Source of the DNA: Streptomyces sp. ASQP_92
GTDB taxonomy: Bacteria > Actinomycetota > Actinomycetes > Streptomycetales > Streptomycetaceae
Direction: 5' to 3'
Assembly: GCF_025399895.1 (NCBI RefSeq)
Contig: NZ_JAODUA010000012.1
Span: forward strand, 182,403-246,402
DNA: 64,000 nucleotides
Below, piece by piece: positions 29,547 to 37,871 of the stretch. A program made the translations under genes and the position numbers. Each line of letters opens with the position of its first letter. Position 1 is the stretch's first letter. Under the pieces are notes generated by a model. It saw only the letters and a program-made list of their open reading frames with translations, searched no databases and had not been told where the DNA came from.

Positions 29547-30040
29547 GCTCCGGCCTCCGTCGGCCGGTTCCAGTGGCCGGACTTTCCGCCGGTCTTCTCC
29601 TCGACCCGTACGTCGGTGATGACGGCGGCCTTGTCGACGGCCTTGACCATGTCGACGACGGTGAGGGCGGCCACCGACACGGCGGTCAGCGCCTCCATCT
29701 CGACGCCCGTGCGGTCGGTGGTCTTCACCGTCGCGAGGATCTCCACCGCGTCGTCGGTGACCGCCAGGTCCAGCTGCACGCCGGAGACCGCGAGCGGGTG
29801 GCACAGCGGGATCAGGTCGGGGGTGCGCTTGGCGCCCATGATCCCGGCGATGCGGGCGGTGGCCAGCGCGTCGCCCTTGGGCACGCCCTCGCCCCGCAGG
29901 AGTTCCACCACACGCGGCGAGACGAGCACGCGGCCGCTCGCGCGGGCGGTGCGGGCGGTGACGTCCTTCTCGGACACATCGACCATGCGGGCCGCGCCCG
30001 CCTCGTCGAGGTGCGTGAGCCTGCTGTGCGTCGTACTCAT
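29543..30040 (-). CDS. moaC: Cyclic pyranopterin monophosphate synthase MoaC
   Basis: A 165-residue enzyme that, after MoaA, completes cPMP, the first molybdenum-cofactor intermediate. The family motifs are ARMVDVSEKDVTARTA near the N-terminus, AKRTPDLIPLCHPL (active-site KRT and CHP) and GVEMEALTAVSVAALTVVDM. ATG 30040 opens the frame; the much longer frame upstream is antisense-like noise in moeA. The stop overlaps the mogA start by 4 bp. Confidence 0.94.
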   Translation of the reverse strand: MSTTHSRLTHLDEAGAARMVDVSEKDVTARTARASGRVLVSPRVVELLRGEGVPKGDALATARIAGIMGAKRTPDLIPLCHPLAVSGVQLDLAVTDDAVEILATVKTTDRTGVEMEALTAVSVAALTVVDMVKAVDKAAVITDVRVEEKTGGKSGHWNRPTEAGA

Positions 30041-30099
30041 TCGGTGGCGCTCCCGGTACGGCTTCTGTGGGCAGACACCGTACCCCCACCGGCCGCCAC

Positions 30100-31401
30100 T
30101 CAGCCGAGCAGGACCACGTCCACCTCGCTGTCGGGCTCCGCCGAGGTGGTCTCCTCGGGGATCACGATGAGGCAGTCGGCGAGCGCGAGCGCGGCGATCA
30201 GATGCGATCCCGCGCCGCCGACGGGGCTGACGGTGCCCGCCTCGGCGTCGTAGCGGCCGCGCAGGAACTGGCGCCGCTCCGCGGGCGAGCTCAGCGCCTT
30301 GCCGCTCTTGAGGACGGCGCGGGCGGTGGGCCGGTGGACGTCGGCGAGGCCCATCAGGGTGCGGATCGCGGGGCGCACGAACAGCTCGAAGGAGACGTAG
30401 GAGGAGACCGGGTTGCCGGGCAGGGCAAGGAGCGGGGTGTGTTCCGGGCCGATCGAGCCGAAGCCCTGCGGTTTGCCCGGCTGCATCTTGAGCTTGCGGA
30501 AGTCGACGCCGCTGCCCGGCTCGTCCTCGTCGCCGGCGAAGGACAGCGCCTCCTTGACGACGTCGTACGCGCCGACGCTGACCCCGCCGGTGGTGACCAG
30601 CAGGTCGGCGCGGATGAGCTGGTCCTCGATGGTGTCGCGCAGCACCGCCGCGTCGTCGGTGACGGCGCCGACCCGGTAGGCGATGGCGCCCGCGTCCCGG
30701 GCGGCGGCGGCCAGCGCGAAGCTGTTGGAGTCGTAGATCTGACCCTCCCTCAACTCCTCGCCGGGCTGCACCAGTTCGCTTCCGGTGGAGAGCACCACCA
30801 CCCGCGGGCGCGGCCGCACCCGGACGGTGCCGCGGCCGATGGCGGCCAGCAGGCCGATCTGGGGCGGGCCGAGCACGGTGCCGGCGCGCAGGGCGAGATC
30901 GCCGACCTGGACGTCGCTGCCGCGCGCGCGGACGTGGGCGCGGGCCTCGGCGGCGCGGTGCACCCGCACCTGGCCGCTCGCCCCTTCGGGGGCGTCTCCC
31001 GCCGGGCGCATGGTGGTGGCGGCGCCCTGGCCGGCCCCGCCGTCGGTCCACTCCACGGGGACGACGGCCTCGGCGCCGGGGGGCAGCGGGGCGCCGGTCA
31101 TGATCCGGGCGGCCTGGCCGGGGCCCACGGTGGGCAGCTCGCCGCTGCCCGCGGCGACGTCACCGATGACGGTGAGCACCGCGGGGAACTCCTCGCTGGC
31201 GCCCGCCACATCGGCGACGCGCACCGCGTATCCGTCCATCGAGCTGTTGTCGAAGGGCGGCAGGGCGATGGCCACCGTGACGTCCTCGACCAGGACGCAG
31301 CCCTGGGCGTCGGGCAGTTGCAGGTCGATGGGTTCGAGCGGCCTGACCGCGGCGAGGATGTCGTCCAGGTGCTCGTCGACCGACCAGATCGTGTTGCTCA
31401 C
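30100..31401 (-). CDS. moeA: Molybdopterin molybdenumtransferase MoeA / gephyrin-like Glp
   Basis: A 433-residue MoeA with the four expected domains. FDNSSMDGYAVR is the MoeA_N signature, MTGAPLPPGAEAVVPVE follows, and the MoCF-type domain shows GTVRVRPRPRVVVLSTGSELV and TTGGVSVGAYDVVKEAL. The reaction is insertion of molybdate into adenylated molybdopterin. In corynebacteria the orthologue in this position (Glp) also binds FtsZ and the SepX-type receptor GlpR. Here moaC and mogA are adjacent, so a cofactor role is very likely, and a division role is possible. GTG start at 31401, 5 bp from the galU stop. Confidence 0.93.
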   Translation of the reverse strand: MSNTIWSVDEHLDDILAAVRPLEPIDLQLPDAQGCVLVEDVTVAIALPPFDNSSMDGYAVRVADVAGASEEFPAVLTVIGDVAAGSGELPTVGPGQAARIMTGAPLPPGAEAVVPVEWTDGGAGQGAATTMRPAGDAPEGASGQVRVHRAAEARAHVRARGSDVQVGDLALRAGTVLGPPQIGLLAAIGRGTVRVRPRPRVVVLSTGSELVQPGEELREGQIYDSNSFALAAAARDAGAIAYRVGAVTDDAAVLRDTIEDQLIRADLLVTTGGVSVGAYDVVKEALSFAGDEDEPGSGVDFRKLKMQPGKPQGFGSIGPEHTPLLALPGNPVSSYVSFELFVRPAIRTLMGLADVHRPTARAVLKSGKALSSPAERRQFLRGRYDAEAGTVSPVGGAGSHLIAALALADCLIVIPEETTSAEPDSEVDVVLLG

Positions 31402-31406
31402 GCGTG

Positions 31407-32309
31407 CTACATCTCCTCGGTGACGTACCGGCGAAGCCAGGCCTTGAAGTCGGGGCCCAGGTCTTCACGTTCGCACGCCAGTCTGACAATGGCCCGCAGA
31501 TAGTCTCCGCGGTCACCGGTGTCATAGCGGCGGCCCTTGAAGACGACGCCGTGCACCGGGCCGCCGATCGACTCGTCGGCGGCCATCTGCTGGAGGGCGT
31601 CGGTGAGCTGGATCTCGCCGCCCCGGCCGGGCCGGGTGGTGCGCAGCACGTCGAAGACGGCCGGGTCCAGGACGTAGCGGCCGATGACCGCGAGGTTGGA
31701 GGGCGCCTCGGCCGGCTCGGGCTTCTCGACGAGCCCGGTGACGCGCACGACATCACTCTCGGCGGTGGTTTCGACGGCCGCGCAGCCGTAGAGGTGGACC
31801 TGCCCGGGATCGACCTCCATGAGCGCGATCACGCTGCCGCCCTCGTGCTCCTGGATCTCCACCATCCGCGAGAGCAACTGGTCGCGGGCGTCGATCAGGT
31901 CGTCGCCGAGGAGCACCGCGAAGGGCTGGCTGCCCACGTGCGGGGCCGCGCACAGCACCGCGTGGCCCAGGCCCCGCGGGTCCCCCTGGCGTACGTAGTG
32001 CATGGTCGCCAGGTCGCTGGACTGCTGCACCTTGGCGAGCCGGTCGGCGTCGCCCTTGCGGGTCAGCGCCGACTCCAGCTCGTAGTTGCGGTCGAAGTGG
32101 TCCTCCAGGGGACGCTTGTTGCGTCCGGTCACCATGAGGACGTCCGACAGGCCCGCCGCCACCGCCTCCTCCACCACGTACTGGATGGCCGGCTTGTCCA
32201 CCACCGGCAGCATTTCCTTCGGGGTGGCCTTCGTAGCCGGAAGGAACCGGGTGCCGAGCCCGGCCGCGGGGATGACAGCCTTGGTGATCCGTGGGGGCGA
32301 CTGAGTCAT
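31407..32309 (-). CDS. galU: UTP--glucose-1-phosphate uridylyltransferase
   Basis: A 300-residue nucleotidyltransferase making UDP-glucose for glycans, trehalose and wall polymers. The N-terminal signature AVIPAAGLGTRFLPATKATPKEMLPVVDKP is complete; GDDLID and VTGLVEKP are further family motifs. It is the first gene of the minus-strand operon galU-moeA-moaC-mogA-rimJ(-sepX). The gene is divergent from the formyl-THF cycloligase, with 92 bp between starts. This order is also found in mycobacteria and corynebacteria apart from the moaC-mogA pair. Confidence 0.95.
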   Translation of the reverse strand: MTQSPPRITKAVIPAAGLGTRFLPATKATPKEMLPVVDKPAIQYVVEEAVAAGLSDVLMVTGRNKRPLEDHFDRNYELESALTRKGDADRLAKVQQSSDLATMHYVRQGDPRGLGHAVLCAAPHVGSQPFAVLLGDDLIDARDQLLSRMVEIQEHEGGSVIALMEVDPGQVHLYGCAAVETTAESDVVRVTGLVEKPEPAEAPSNLAVIGRYVLDPAVFDVLRTTRPGRGGEIQLTDALQQMAADESIGGPVHGVVFKGRRYDTGDRGDYLRAIVRLACEREDLGPDFKAWLRRYVTEEM

Positions 32310-32401
32310 GCGGGCACCCTATCCGCTGGGTATGTGCGGATGATTGTTCTCCGGTGAATTCGCTCTCTTACCCGCGCATTTGAGGGGATTACAGACAGAC
32401 C

Positions 32402-32995
32402 GTGAGTCACCAGATGTCCGAAAAGGCCCTCTTGCGGCGCAGGCTTCTCGACGCCAGGAAGCAGCTCACGGACGACGAGCTGCGCGCCACGTCCCTGGCC
32501 CTCGCCGACCAGGCGCTGGCGCTGCCCGAACTCGCGACGGCCGGCACGGTGGCCGCCTACCTCTCGGTGGGCAGCGAGCCCGGCACCCGCGCCCTGGTCC
32601 ACTTGCTGCACGCCCGGGGCGTACGGGTGCTGCTGCCGGTGCTGCTCCCGGACAACGACCTGGACTGGGCCCCCTATGTGAGCCCCGAGCGACTGGTTCC
32701 GGCCGGGCGCGGCCTGCTGGAACCCGACGGTGAGCGCCTGGGCCCGCAGGCCGTGACGGCCGCCGACGCGGTGCTGCTGCCGGGTCTGGCCGTGGACGGG
32801 CGCGGCATGCGGCTCGGCCGGGGCGGCGGCTCCTACGACCGGGTGCTGGCCCGCCTCCGGGCGGCGGGGGCCGAGCCCGCCCTGGTGGTGCTCCTGTACG
32901 CGAACGAGGTGGTCGCGCGGGTCCCGGAGGAACCGCACGACCACCCCGTGCAAGCGGTCGTCACCCCTCACGGGGTGACGCGCTTCGCCGTGTGA
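32402..32995 (+). CDS. 5-formyltetrahydrofolate cyclo-ligase
   Basis: A 197-residue ATP-dependent enzyme that converts 5-formyl-THF to 5,10-methenyl-THF. An N-terminal KALLRRRLLDARKQL segment and the signature GRGGGSYDRVLA near residue 140 are diagnostic. GTG 32402 is used; an ATG four codons later is possible. Its stop is 9 bp from the convergent penicillin acylase stop. Confidence 0.93.
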   Translation: MSHQMSEKALLRRRLLDARKQLTDDELRATSLALADQALALPELATAGTVAAYLSVGSEPGTRALVHLLHARGVRVLLPVLLPDNDLDWAPYVSPERLVPAGRGLLEPDGERLGPQAVTAADAVLLPGLAVDGRGMRLGRGGGSYDRVLARLRAAGAEPALVVLLYANEVVARVPEEPHDHPVQAVVTPHGVTRFAV

Positions 32996-33004
32996 GGGCC
33001 GCGC

Positions 33005-35758
33005 CTACGGCGTGAGCTTGAGGGTGTCGACCGTCGAGCCGTCCACCGCCCGGCCGCTGAACGACCAGTCCACCAGCTCGCCCTTGGCCCACTTCTCGGT
33101 CTGGTCCGAGTAGTGCGCGCTGTAGGCGTGGCCCGAGGCCCCGGTGAGGTTGATCCACTTGGACTTGTCGAAGTCCTTGAGGTTGACGACCATCCGCATC
33201 GAGGGCACCCAGGTGACGCCGTAGTCGCCGCTCGCCGCGTTCCAGCCGGTCGCGTCGACGGCGGCCTCGCCGCCGCCGAGGTTCCACGGGCCGCGGTTGA
33301 GGACGTACTGCAGGAAGCCCGGGCCCTCGGTGCCGAGGGTCTGGTTCTTCAGCATCAGCTGGTGCAGCCGGCCCCACGTCCAGCTCGTGGTGTCCTTGCC
33401 GAGCTTGGCGGTCAGCTCCCAGCGGGCGTCCTTCATGGCCCGCGCCAGGAGCTGGTCACGGGTCGTGGTGGCCTTGTCGAGACGCGTGCCCGGCGCCTTC
33501 CACCAGGTGTTGTTCTGGTCGTTGAAGATCTTGCGCACGACCTCGAACCAGCGGTCACCGCCGTCGGGCTGCGCCGAGTCGCCGTCGCGCTCGCCGCACT
33601 CCCAGACCTTCTTGTCGGGGTCGTCGACGGGACCGGTGCCGGCCGGCGGAGTCACGTACAGGCACTCCCCCTTGGGCCGCAGCTCCTTGGGGAGCTTGTT
33701 GCCGAAGGCCAGCTTCAGGACGTTGCGCCACACCGCGTTGAAGTAGGCGGCGGCCGCCGAGTCGTTCTCCTGGGTGTAGTCCCAGCCCTCCAGGAGCTTC
33801 TGCGCCTCGCGCACCGACGGGTCGGGCACGTCGATCTTCAGCAGGGCGGGCGTCAGGAGCGCGGCGATCTCGCTGCTGTTGTCCATCTGCATCTTCTGCA
33901 TGTCCTCGGTGGAGATCTTCCCGCCGCCCTTGGTCTTCGACTCGATGAGGTCGTTGATCCGCTGGCTGCGGGTGCCGTAGCCCCAGTCCTTGGTGAGCAG
34001 GTACGGGTACTTCTTCTCGTCGATCACGGCCTGGTTGGCGGTGACGATGAAGCCGCGCTTGGGGTTGTACTCGTAGGGCAGCGCGTCGAAGGGGATGGAG
34101 CCCTTCTTCCACGTGTACTTCGAGTCCCAGCCGGGGGCGGGCAGGGTGCCGTCGACGCCGTCGGCGCGCACCGGGATCCTTCCGGGCGCCTGGTAGCCGA
34201 TGTTGCCCTTGGTGTCGGCGTAGATGAGGTTCTGCGAGGGGACCTCGAAGTCCTTGGCGGCGGCCCGGAAGGACTTGAAGTCGGTGGCCTTGTCGAGCTC
34301 GAAGACGGCGTCCATGGACTTGCCGGGTTCCAGCGCCGTCCACTTCAGGGCGACCGCGTAGCCGGCGCCCCGGTCGGGGGCCGCGGTGTCGACGGGGGCC
34401 TTCTGGCCCACCTTCGCCATCTCGTCGTTGCGGTCGGAGACCAGCGGGCCGTTGTTGGTCTCGCGGATGGTGATGGTCTTGTTGGGGCCGCCGGCCACCT
34501 TGATGAGCTCCTCGCGGGTGGCGAGGGGCTTCTCCTGGTTGTCGTAGAGGTAGCTGGACCCGGAGATCTTCTCCAGGTACAGGTCCGTCACGTCGGCGCC
34601 GAGGTTGGTGAATCCCCAGGACACGTCCTGGTTGTGGCCGATGATCACGCCGGGCATGCCGGAGAAGGTGTAGCCCGCCACGTCGTAGGAGCACGTGCTG
34701 GAGAGCGTCCGGCAGTGCAGGCCCATCTGGTACCAGAGCGAGGGCATCATCGGCGCCAGGTGCGGGTCGTTGGCGAGCAGCGGCATCCCGGTCGTCGTGT
34801 ACTTGCCCGACACCACCCAGGAGTTGGAGCCGATGCCGCTGCCGTTGGGGCCGAGCAGCGAGGGGATCTTGTCGAGGGTGTCGGACAGCGCCGAGAGCTG
34901 GCTCTGCATCCCCTGGAGCGCGTCCTGGGCGCTTCCCGCGGCCCCGTCGGAGCCCGTGGCGGCGCGCTGCGGGTCGAACTTCCCGGTGGCCTTGTTGTAC
35001 GAGCCCTGGTCGACGATGGGGCGGTGGGTGGCGGAGGGATACGCCGGGTACAGGTCCTTGATCTGCTGCGGGCTGAGCCGGCTCGTCATCAGGGAACGGT
35101 CGATCTCGTCCTGCATGTTGCCGCGCAGGTCCCAGGCCATCGCCTTGAGCCAGGCCACCGAGTCGACCGGCGACCAGGACTCCGGCGCGTAGTCGTTGGT
35201 GAAGCCGAGCGCCGCGTACTCGACGGAGATGTCCTTGCCGTCCTTGCCCTTGAGGTACGCGTTCACCCCCGCCGAGTACGCCTGGAGGTACTTCTTCGTG
35301 GCGGGCGACAGCTGGGTGTCGTACTCCTGCTGCGCGACCTTGCGCCAGCCCAGGGTGCGCAGGAAGGCGTCGGTGTCGACCTGGCCGCTGCCGAACATCT
35401 CCGAGAGCCGGCCCGAGGTCAGATGACGGCGGACGTCCATCTCCCAGAAGCGGTCCTGGGCCTGGACATAGCCCTGGGCCATGAAGAGGTCCGCGTCGCT
35501 GCCCGCGTAGATCTGCGGGACGCCGTAGTCGTCGCGCTTGACCTCCACCTCGCCCGTGAGGCCGGGGAGCTTGAGGGTGCCGGTGGTCTGCGGGAAGGAG
35601 GCGCGCACGGTGCTCACTCCCCAGTACGCGCCGTAGGCGACGCCCGCGACCAGCGCCAGCACCAGGACGAGGACGAACAGCCGAAGGCGGCGTCCCCTCT
35701 TCCTGCTCGTCTTGCCGGCCGTCGTACCGGCGGAAGGGGCGGTTGTGGTGGCGGGCAT
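33005..35758 (-). CDS. Penicillin acylase family N-terminal nucleophile hydrolase
   Basis: A 917-residue precursor of the Ntn-hydrolase fold. A basic N-terminus is followed by one hydrophobic helix (LRLFVLVLVLALVAGVAYGAYW, about residues 25-47), a signal anchor or signal peptide. GIGSNSWVVSG contains the Gly310-Ser311 autoprocessing site, with Ser311 as the new N-terminal nucleophile of the beta chain. RDDYGVPQIYAGSDADLFMAQGYVQAQDRF is the alpha-chain signature. These secreted enzymes cleave amides such as penicillins or acyl-homoserine lactones; the natural substrate is unknown. ATG 35758 begins just before the anchor. The gene is longer than classic penicillin G acylase but normal for this actinobacterial group. 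Confidence 0.92.
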   Translation of the reverse strand: MPATTTAPSAGTTAGKTSRKRGRRLRLFVLVLVLALVAGVAYGAYWGVSTVRASFPQTTGTLKLPGLTGEVEVKRDDYGVPQIYAGSDADLFMAQGYVQAQDRFWEMDVRRHLTSGRLSEMFGSGQVDTDAFLRTLGWRKVAQQEYDTQLSPATKKYLQAYSAGVNAYLKGKDGKDISVEYAALGFTNDYAPESWSPVDSVAWLKAMAWDLRGNMQDEIDRSLMTSRLSPQQIKDLYPAYPSATHRPIVDQGSYNKATGKFDPQRAATGSDGAAGSAQDALQGMQSQLSALSDTLDKIPSLLGPNGSGIGSNSWVVSGKYTTTGMPLLANDPHLAPMMPSLWYQMGLHCRTLSSTCSYDVAGYTFSGMPGVIIGHNQDVSWGFTNLGADVTDLYLEKISGSSYLYDNQEKPLATREELIKVAGGPNKTITIRETNNGPLVSDRNDEMAKVGQKAPVDTAAPDRGAGYAVALKWTALEPGKSMDAVFELDKATDFKSFRAAAKDFEVPSQNLIYADTKGNIGYQAPGRIPVRADGVDGTLPAPGWDSKYTWKKGSIPFDALPYEYNPKRGFIVTANQAVIDEKKYPYLLTKDWGYGTRSQRINDLIESKTKGGGKISTEDMQKMQMDNSSEIAALLTPALLKIDVPDPSVREAQKLLEGWDYTQENDSAAAAYFNAVWRNVLKLAFGNKLPKELRPKGECLYVTPPAGTGPVDDPDKKVWECGERDGDSAQPDGGDRWFEVVRKIFNDQNNTWWKAPGTRLDKATTTRDQLLARAMKDARWELTAKLGKDTTSWTWGRLHQLMLKNQTLGTEGPGFLQYVLNRGPWNLGGGEAAVDATGWNAASGDYGVTWVPSMRMVVNLKDFDKSKWINLTGASGHAYSAHYSDQTEKWAKGELVDWSFSGRAVDGSTVDTLKLTP

Positions 35759-35906
35759 CGCTGTCCTTCGAGGGGCAGGGTGGTCCAGGAGTGCTGGGAG
35801 CAACCATAGGCGCAGCCGCTGACAGCCCCTGACGCGGTGTCCGCGTTCGCCCGCGGGGGGCCCGCACACCGGGGCCCGCGCGTAAAGAAAGCGTCAAAGA
35901 TTAGGT

Positions 35907-35924
35907 AAGGTAACGAAGTACCTT
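35907..35924. promoter_or_regulatory. Dyad between acylase and antiporter genes
   Basis: AAGGTA-ACGAAG-TACCTT, a perfect 6-6-6 inverted repeat in the 283-bp divergent gap. It is 118 bp ahead of the antiporter start. No cognate regulator is known. The rest of this gap shows nothing I can name. Confidence 0.35.
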
Positions 35925-36041
35925 GGAGTGCCGAAACCTTTCGCTTGGCATGCCCGAGGTGTCCCGGGATGCGCACAAGGCGCCTGGGGATGCACGATTT
36001 TCATGGGGTGCCCGGCGGCGCCTGAGGGGAAGGATCGGCCA

Positions 36042-37577
36042 CTGACTGTCCACCAGCTCAACGAACTCCTGCTCATCTGCTCGCTCGTCCTGCTCATCGC
36101 CGTCGCGGCGGTGCGCATCTCCTCGCGCAGCGGGCTCCCCAGCCTGCTCCTGTATCTCGGCATCGGTGTCGCGATCGGGCAGGACGGCATCTTCAACGTC
36201 ACGTTCAACGACGCCGAACTGACGCAGGTGATCGGCTATGCCGCACTGGTGGTGATCCTGGCCGAGGGCGGCCTGGGCACCAAGTGGAAGGAGATCAGGC
36301 CGGCCCTGCCGGCGGCCGTGATGCTGTCGCTCGTCGGCGTCGCGGTGAGCGTGGGCGTCACCGCGGCGGGCGCGCACTATCTGGTGGGCCTGGAGTGGCG
36401 TCAGGCACTGATCATCGGCGCGGTGGTGTCCTCCACGGACGCCGCGGCCGTCTTCTCCGTGCTGCGCAAGGTGCCCCTGCCCTCGCGCATCACCGGCGTC
36501 CTGGAGGCCGAGTCCGGCTTCAACGACGCCCCCGTGGTGATCCTGGTCGTCGCCTTCTCCACACCGGGCCCCGTCGACTCCTGGTACCTGCTGGTCGGCA
36601 AGATAGCCCTGGAGCTGGCCATCGGCGCCTCCATCGGACTCGCGGTGGGCTGGCTCGGCTCCTTCGGACTGCGCCATGTGGCGCTTCCCGCCTCCGGCCT
36701 CTACCCGATCGCGGTGATGGCGATCGCCGTGTCCGCCTACGCGGCCGGCGCGATGGCCCACGGCTCCGGCTTCCTCGCGGTCTATCTCGCCGCCATGATG
36801 CTCGGCAACGCCAAGCTGCCGCACTGGCCGGCCACCCGGGGCTTCGCGGACGGGCTCGGCTGGATCGCCCAGATCGGCATGTTCGTCCTGCTCGGCCTGC
36901 TGGTCACCCCGCACAACCTGGCCGCCGACTTCTGGCCGGCCGTGATCATCGGCCTCGTCCTGACGATGGTGGCGCGACCGCTGGAAGTACTGCTCAGCCT
37001 GCTGCCGTTCCGACTGCCCTGGCAGGAGAAGGCCCTGATGTCGTGGGCGGGCCTGCGCGGCGCCGTACCGATCATCCTGGCCACGATCCCCATGGTCTCC
37101 GGGATCGACGGCAGCGAGCGGGTCTTCAACATCGTCTTCATCCTGGTCGTCGTCTACACCCTGGTCCAGGGGCCGACGCTGCCGTGGCTGGCCCGCAAGC
37201 TCCAGCTCTCGGACGCCGACGAGGCCGCCGACCTCGGCGTCGAATCGGCACCCCTGGAGCGGCTGCGCGGCCATCTGCTGTCCGTGGCGATCCCGCCCAC
37301 CTCGCGGATGCACGGCGTCGAGGTGCACGAGCTGAGGCTGCCGCCCGGCGCCGCCGTCACCCTGGTGGTGCGCGAGGGCACCAGCTTCGTACCCGGGCCC
37401 ACCACGGTGCTGCGCCACGGGGACGAACTCCTGGTGGTCGCCACCGATCCGGTGCGCGACGCCGCCGAGTCCCGGCTGCGCGCGGTCGGCCAGGGCGGCA
37501 AGCTCGCCGGCTGGCTGGGCACAGGCGGCACCGGCGGGTCCGCGCAGCGGGCGAAGCCCAGGCGAACGTCACATTGA
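36042..37577 (+). CDS. Potassium/proton (cation:proton) antiporter with C-terminal TrkA-C domain
   Basis: A CPA1-type antiporter, about 511 residues. Twelve or so membrane segments include the ion-binding region VVSSTDAAAVFSVLR and the conserved ESGFNDAPVVILV. After the membrane part, LERLRGHLLSVAIPPTSRMHGVEVHELRLPPGAAVTLVVREG is a TrkA-C (RCK C-lobe) regulatory domain that could bind a nucleotide. The conserved N-terminus TVHQLNELLL is best started by CTG at 36042, which has GGGGAAGGA at correct spacing. The in-frame ATG at 36003 has no ribosome-binding site. The protein would adjust cytoplasmic K+/Na+ and pH. Confidence 0.88.
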   Translation: MTVHQLNELLLICSLVLLIAVAAVRISSRSGLPSLLLYLGIGVAIGQDGIFNVTFNDAELTQVIGYAALVVILAEGGLGTKWKEIRPALPAAVMLSLVGVAVSVGVTAAGAHYLVGLEWRQALIIGAVVSSTDAAAVFSVLRKVPLPSRITGVLEAESGFNDAPVVILVVAFSTPGPVDSWYLLVGKIALELAIGASIGLAVGWLGSFGLRHVALPASGLYPIAVMAIAVSAYAAGAMAHGSGFLAVYLAAMMLGNAKLPHWPATRGFADGLGWIAQIGMFVLLGLLVTPHNLAADFWPAVIIGLVLTMVARPLEVLLSLLPFRLPWQEKALMSWAGLRGAVPIILATIPMVSGIDGSERVFNIVFILVVVYTLVQGPTLPWLARKLQLSDADEAADLGVESAPLERLRGHLLSVAIPPTSRMHGVEVHELRLPPGAAVTLVVREGTSFVPGPTTVLRHGDELLVVATDPVRDAAESRLRAVGQGGKLAGWLGTGGTGGSAQRAKPRRTSH

Positions 37578-37631
37578 GCCGCGTCATCCCTCGTCAAACC
37601 ACATGACGGCCACATAAACACAGGACGAAAG

Positions 37632-37669
37632 TTGGCACTCCGTGCGGATTCACAGGCACGGAGTGCCAA
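37632..37669. promoter_or_regulatory. Long inverted repeat with CIRCE-like half-sites upstream of the MFS gene
   Basis: TTGGCACTCCGTGC and GCACGGAGTGCCAA form a perfect 14-bp stem around a 10-nt loop. It begins 55 bp after the antiporter stop, so it may be its terminator. The outer 9 bp of each arm (TTGGCACTC/GAGTGCCAA) resemble CIRCE half-sites, but the spacing is 20 bp rather than 9. The 294-bp gap to the MFS start holds no other recognised feature. Confidence 0.5.
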
Positions 37670-37871
37670 AACTCTGTACCATGAAGGCACACCACTGATC
37701 GACCAACTCTGCCTGACGCAGAGCTGGCGCGACCGTATGGCGGTCGGGAGCTCCCCGCAGTAGCCCCCGGCATCTACCGCAGTTCCGCGCAAGAGGACAG
37801 CTCTCGGCAACGCCCGCACCCACAGATCTGTGCATGGGGCGCGCTACCAGGCGGCAGAAAGGCAAGGGGCC

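Noticed and set aside
35900..35925. Iron box (DmdR/IdeR type, TTAGGTTAGG...)
   Set aside because: Only the first half, TTAGGTAAGG, resembles the box; the second half does not, and neighbours have no iron role. The exact dyad there is a different one.
35881..36041. Cyclic-di-AMP (ydaO-type) riboswitch ahead of the antiporter
   Set aside because: Such switches precede some Streptomyces K+ genes, but I could not find the conserved core here.
37680..37697. Five-codon leader peptide (MKAHH) ahead of the MFS gene
   Set aside because: No ribosome-binding site at proper distance and too short to support attenuation.
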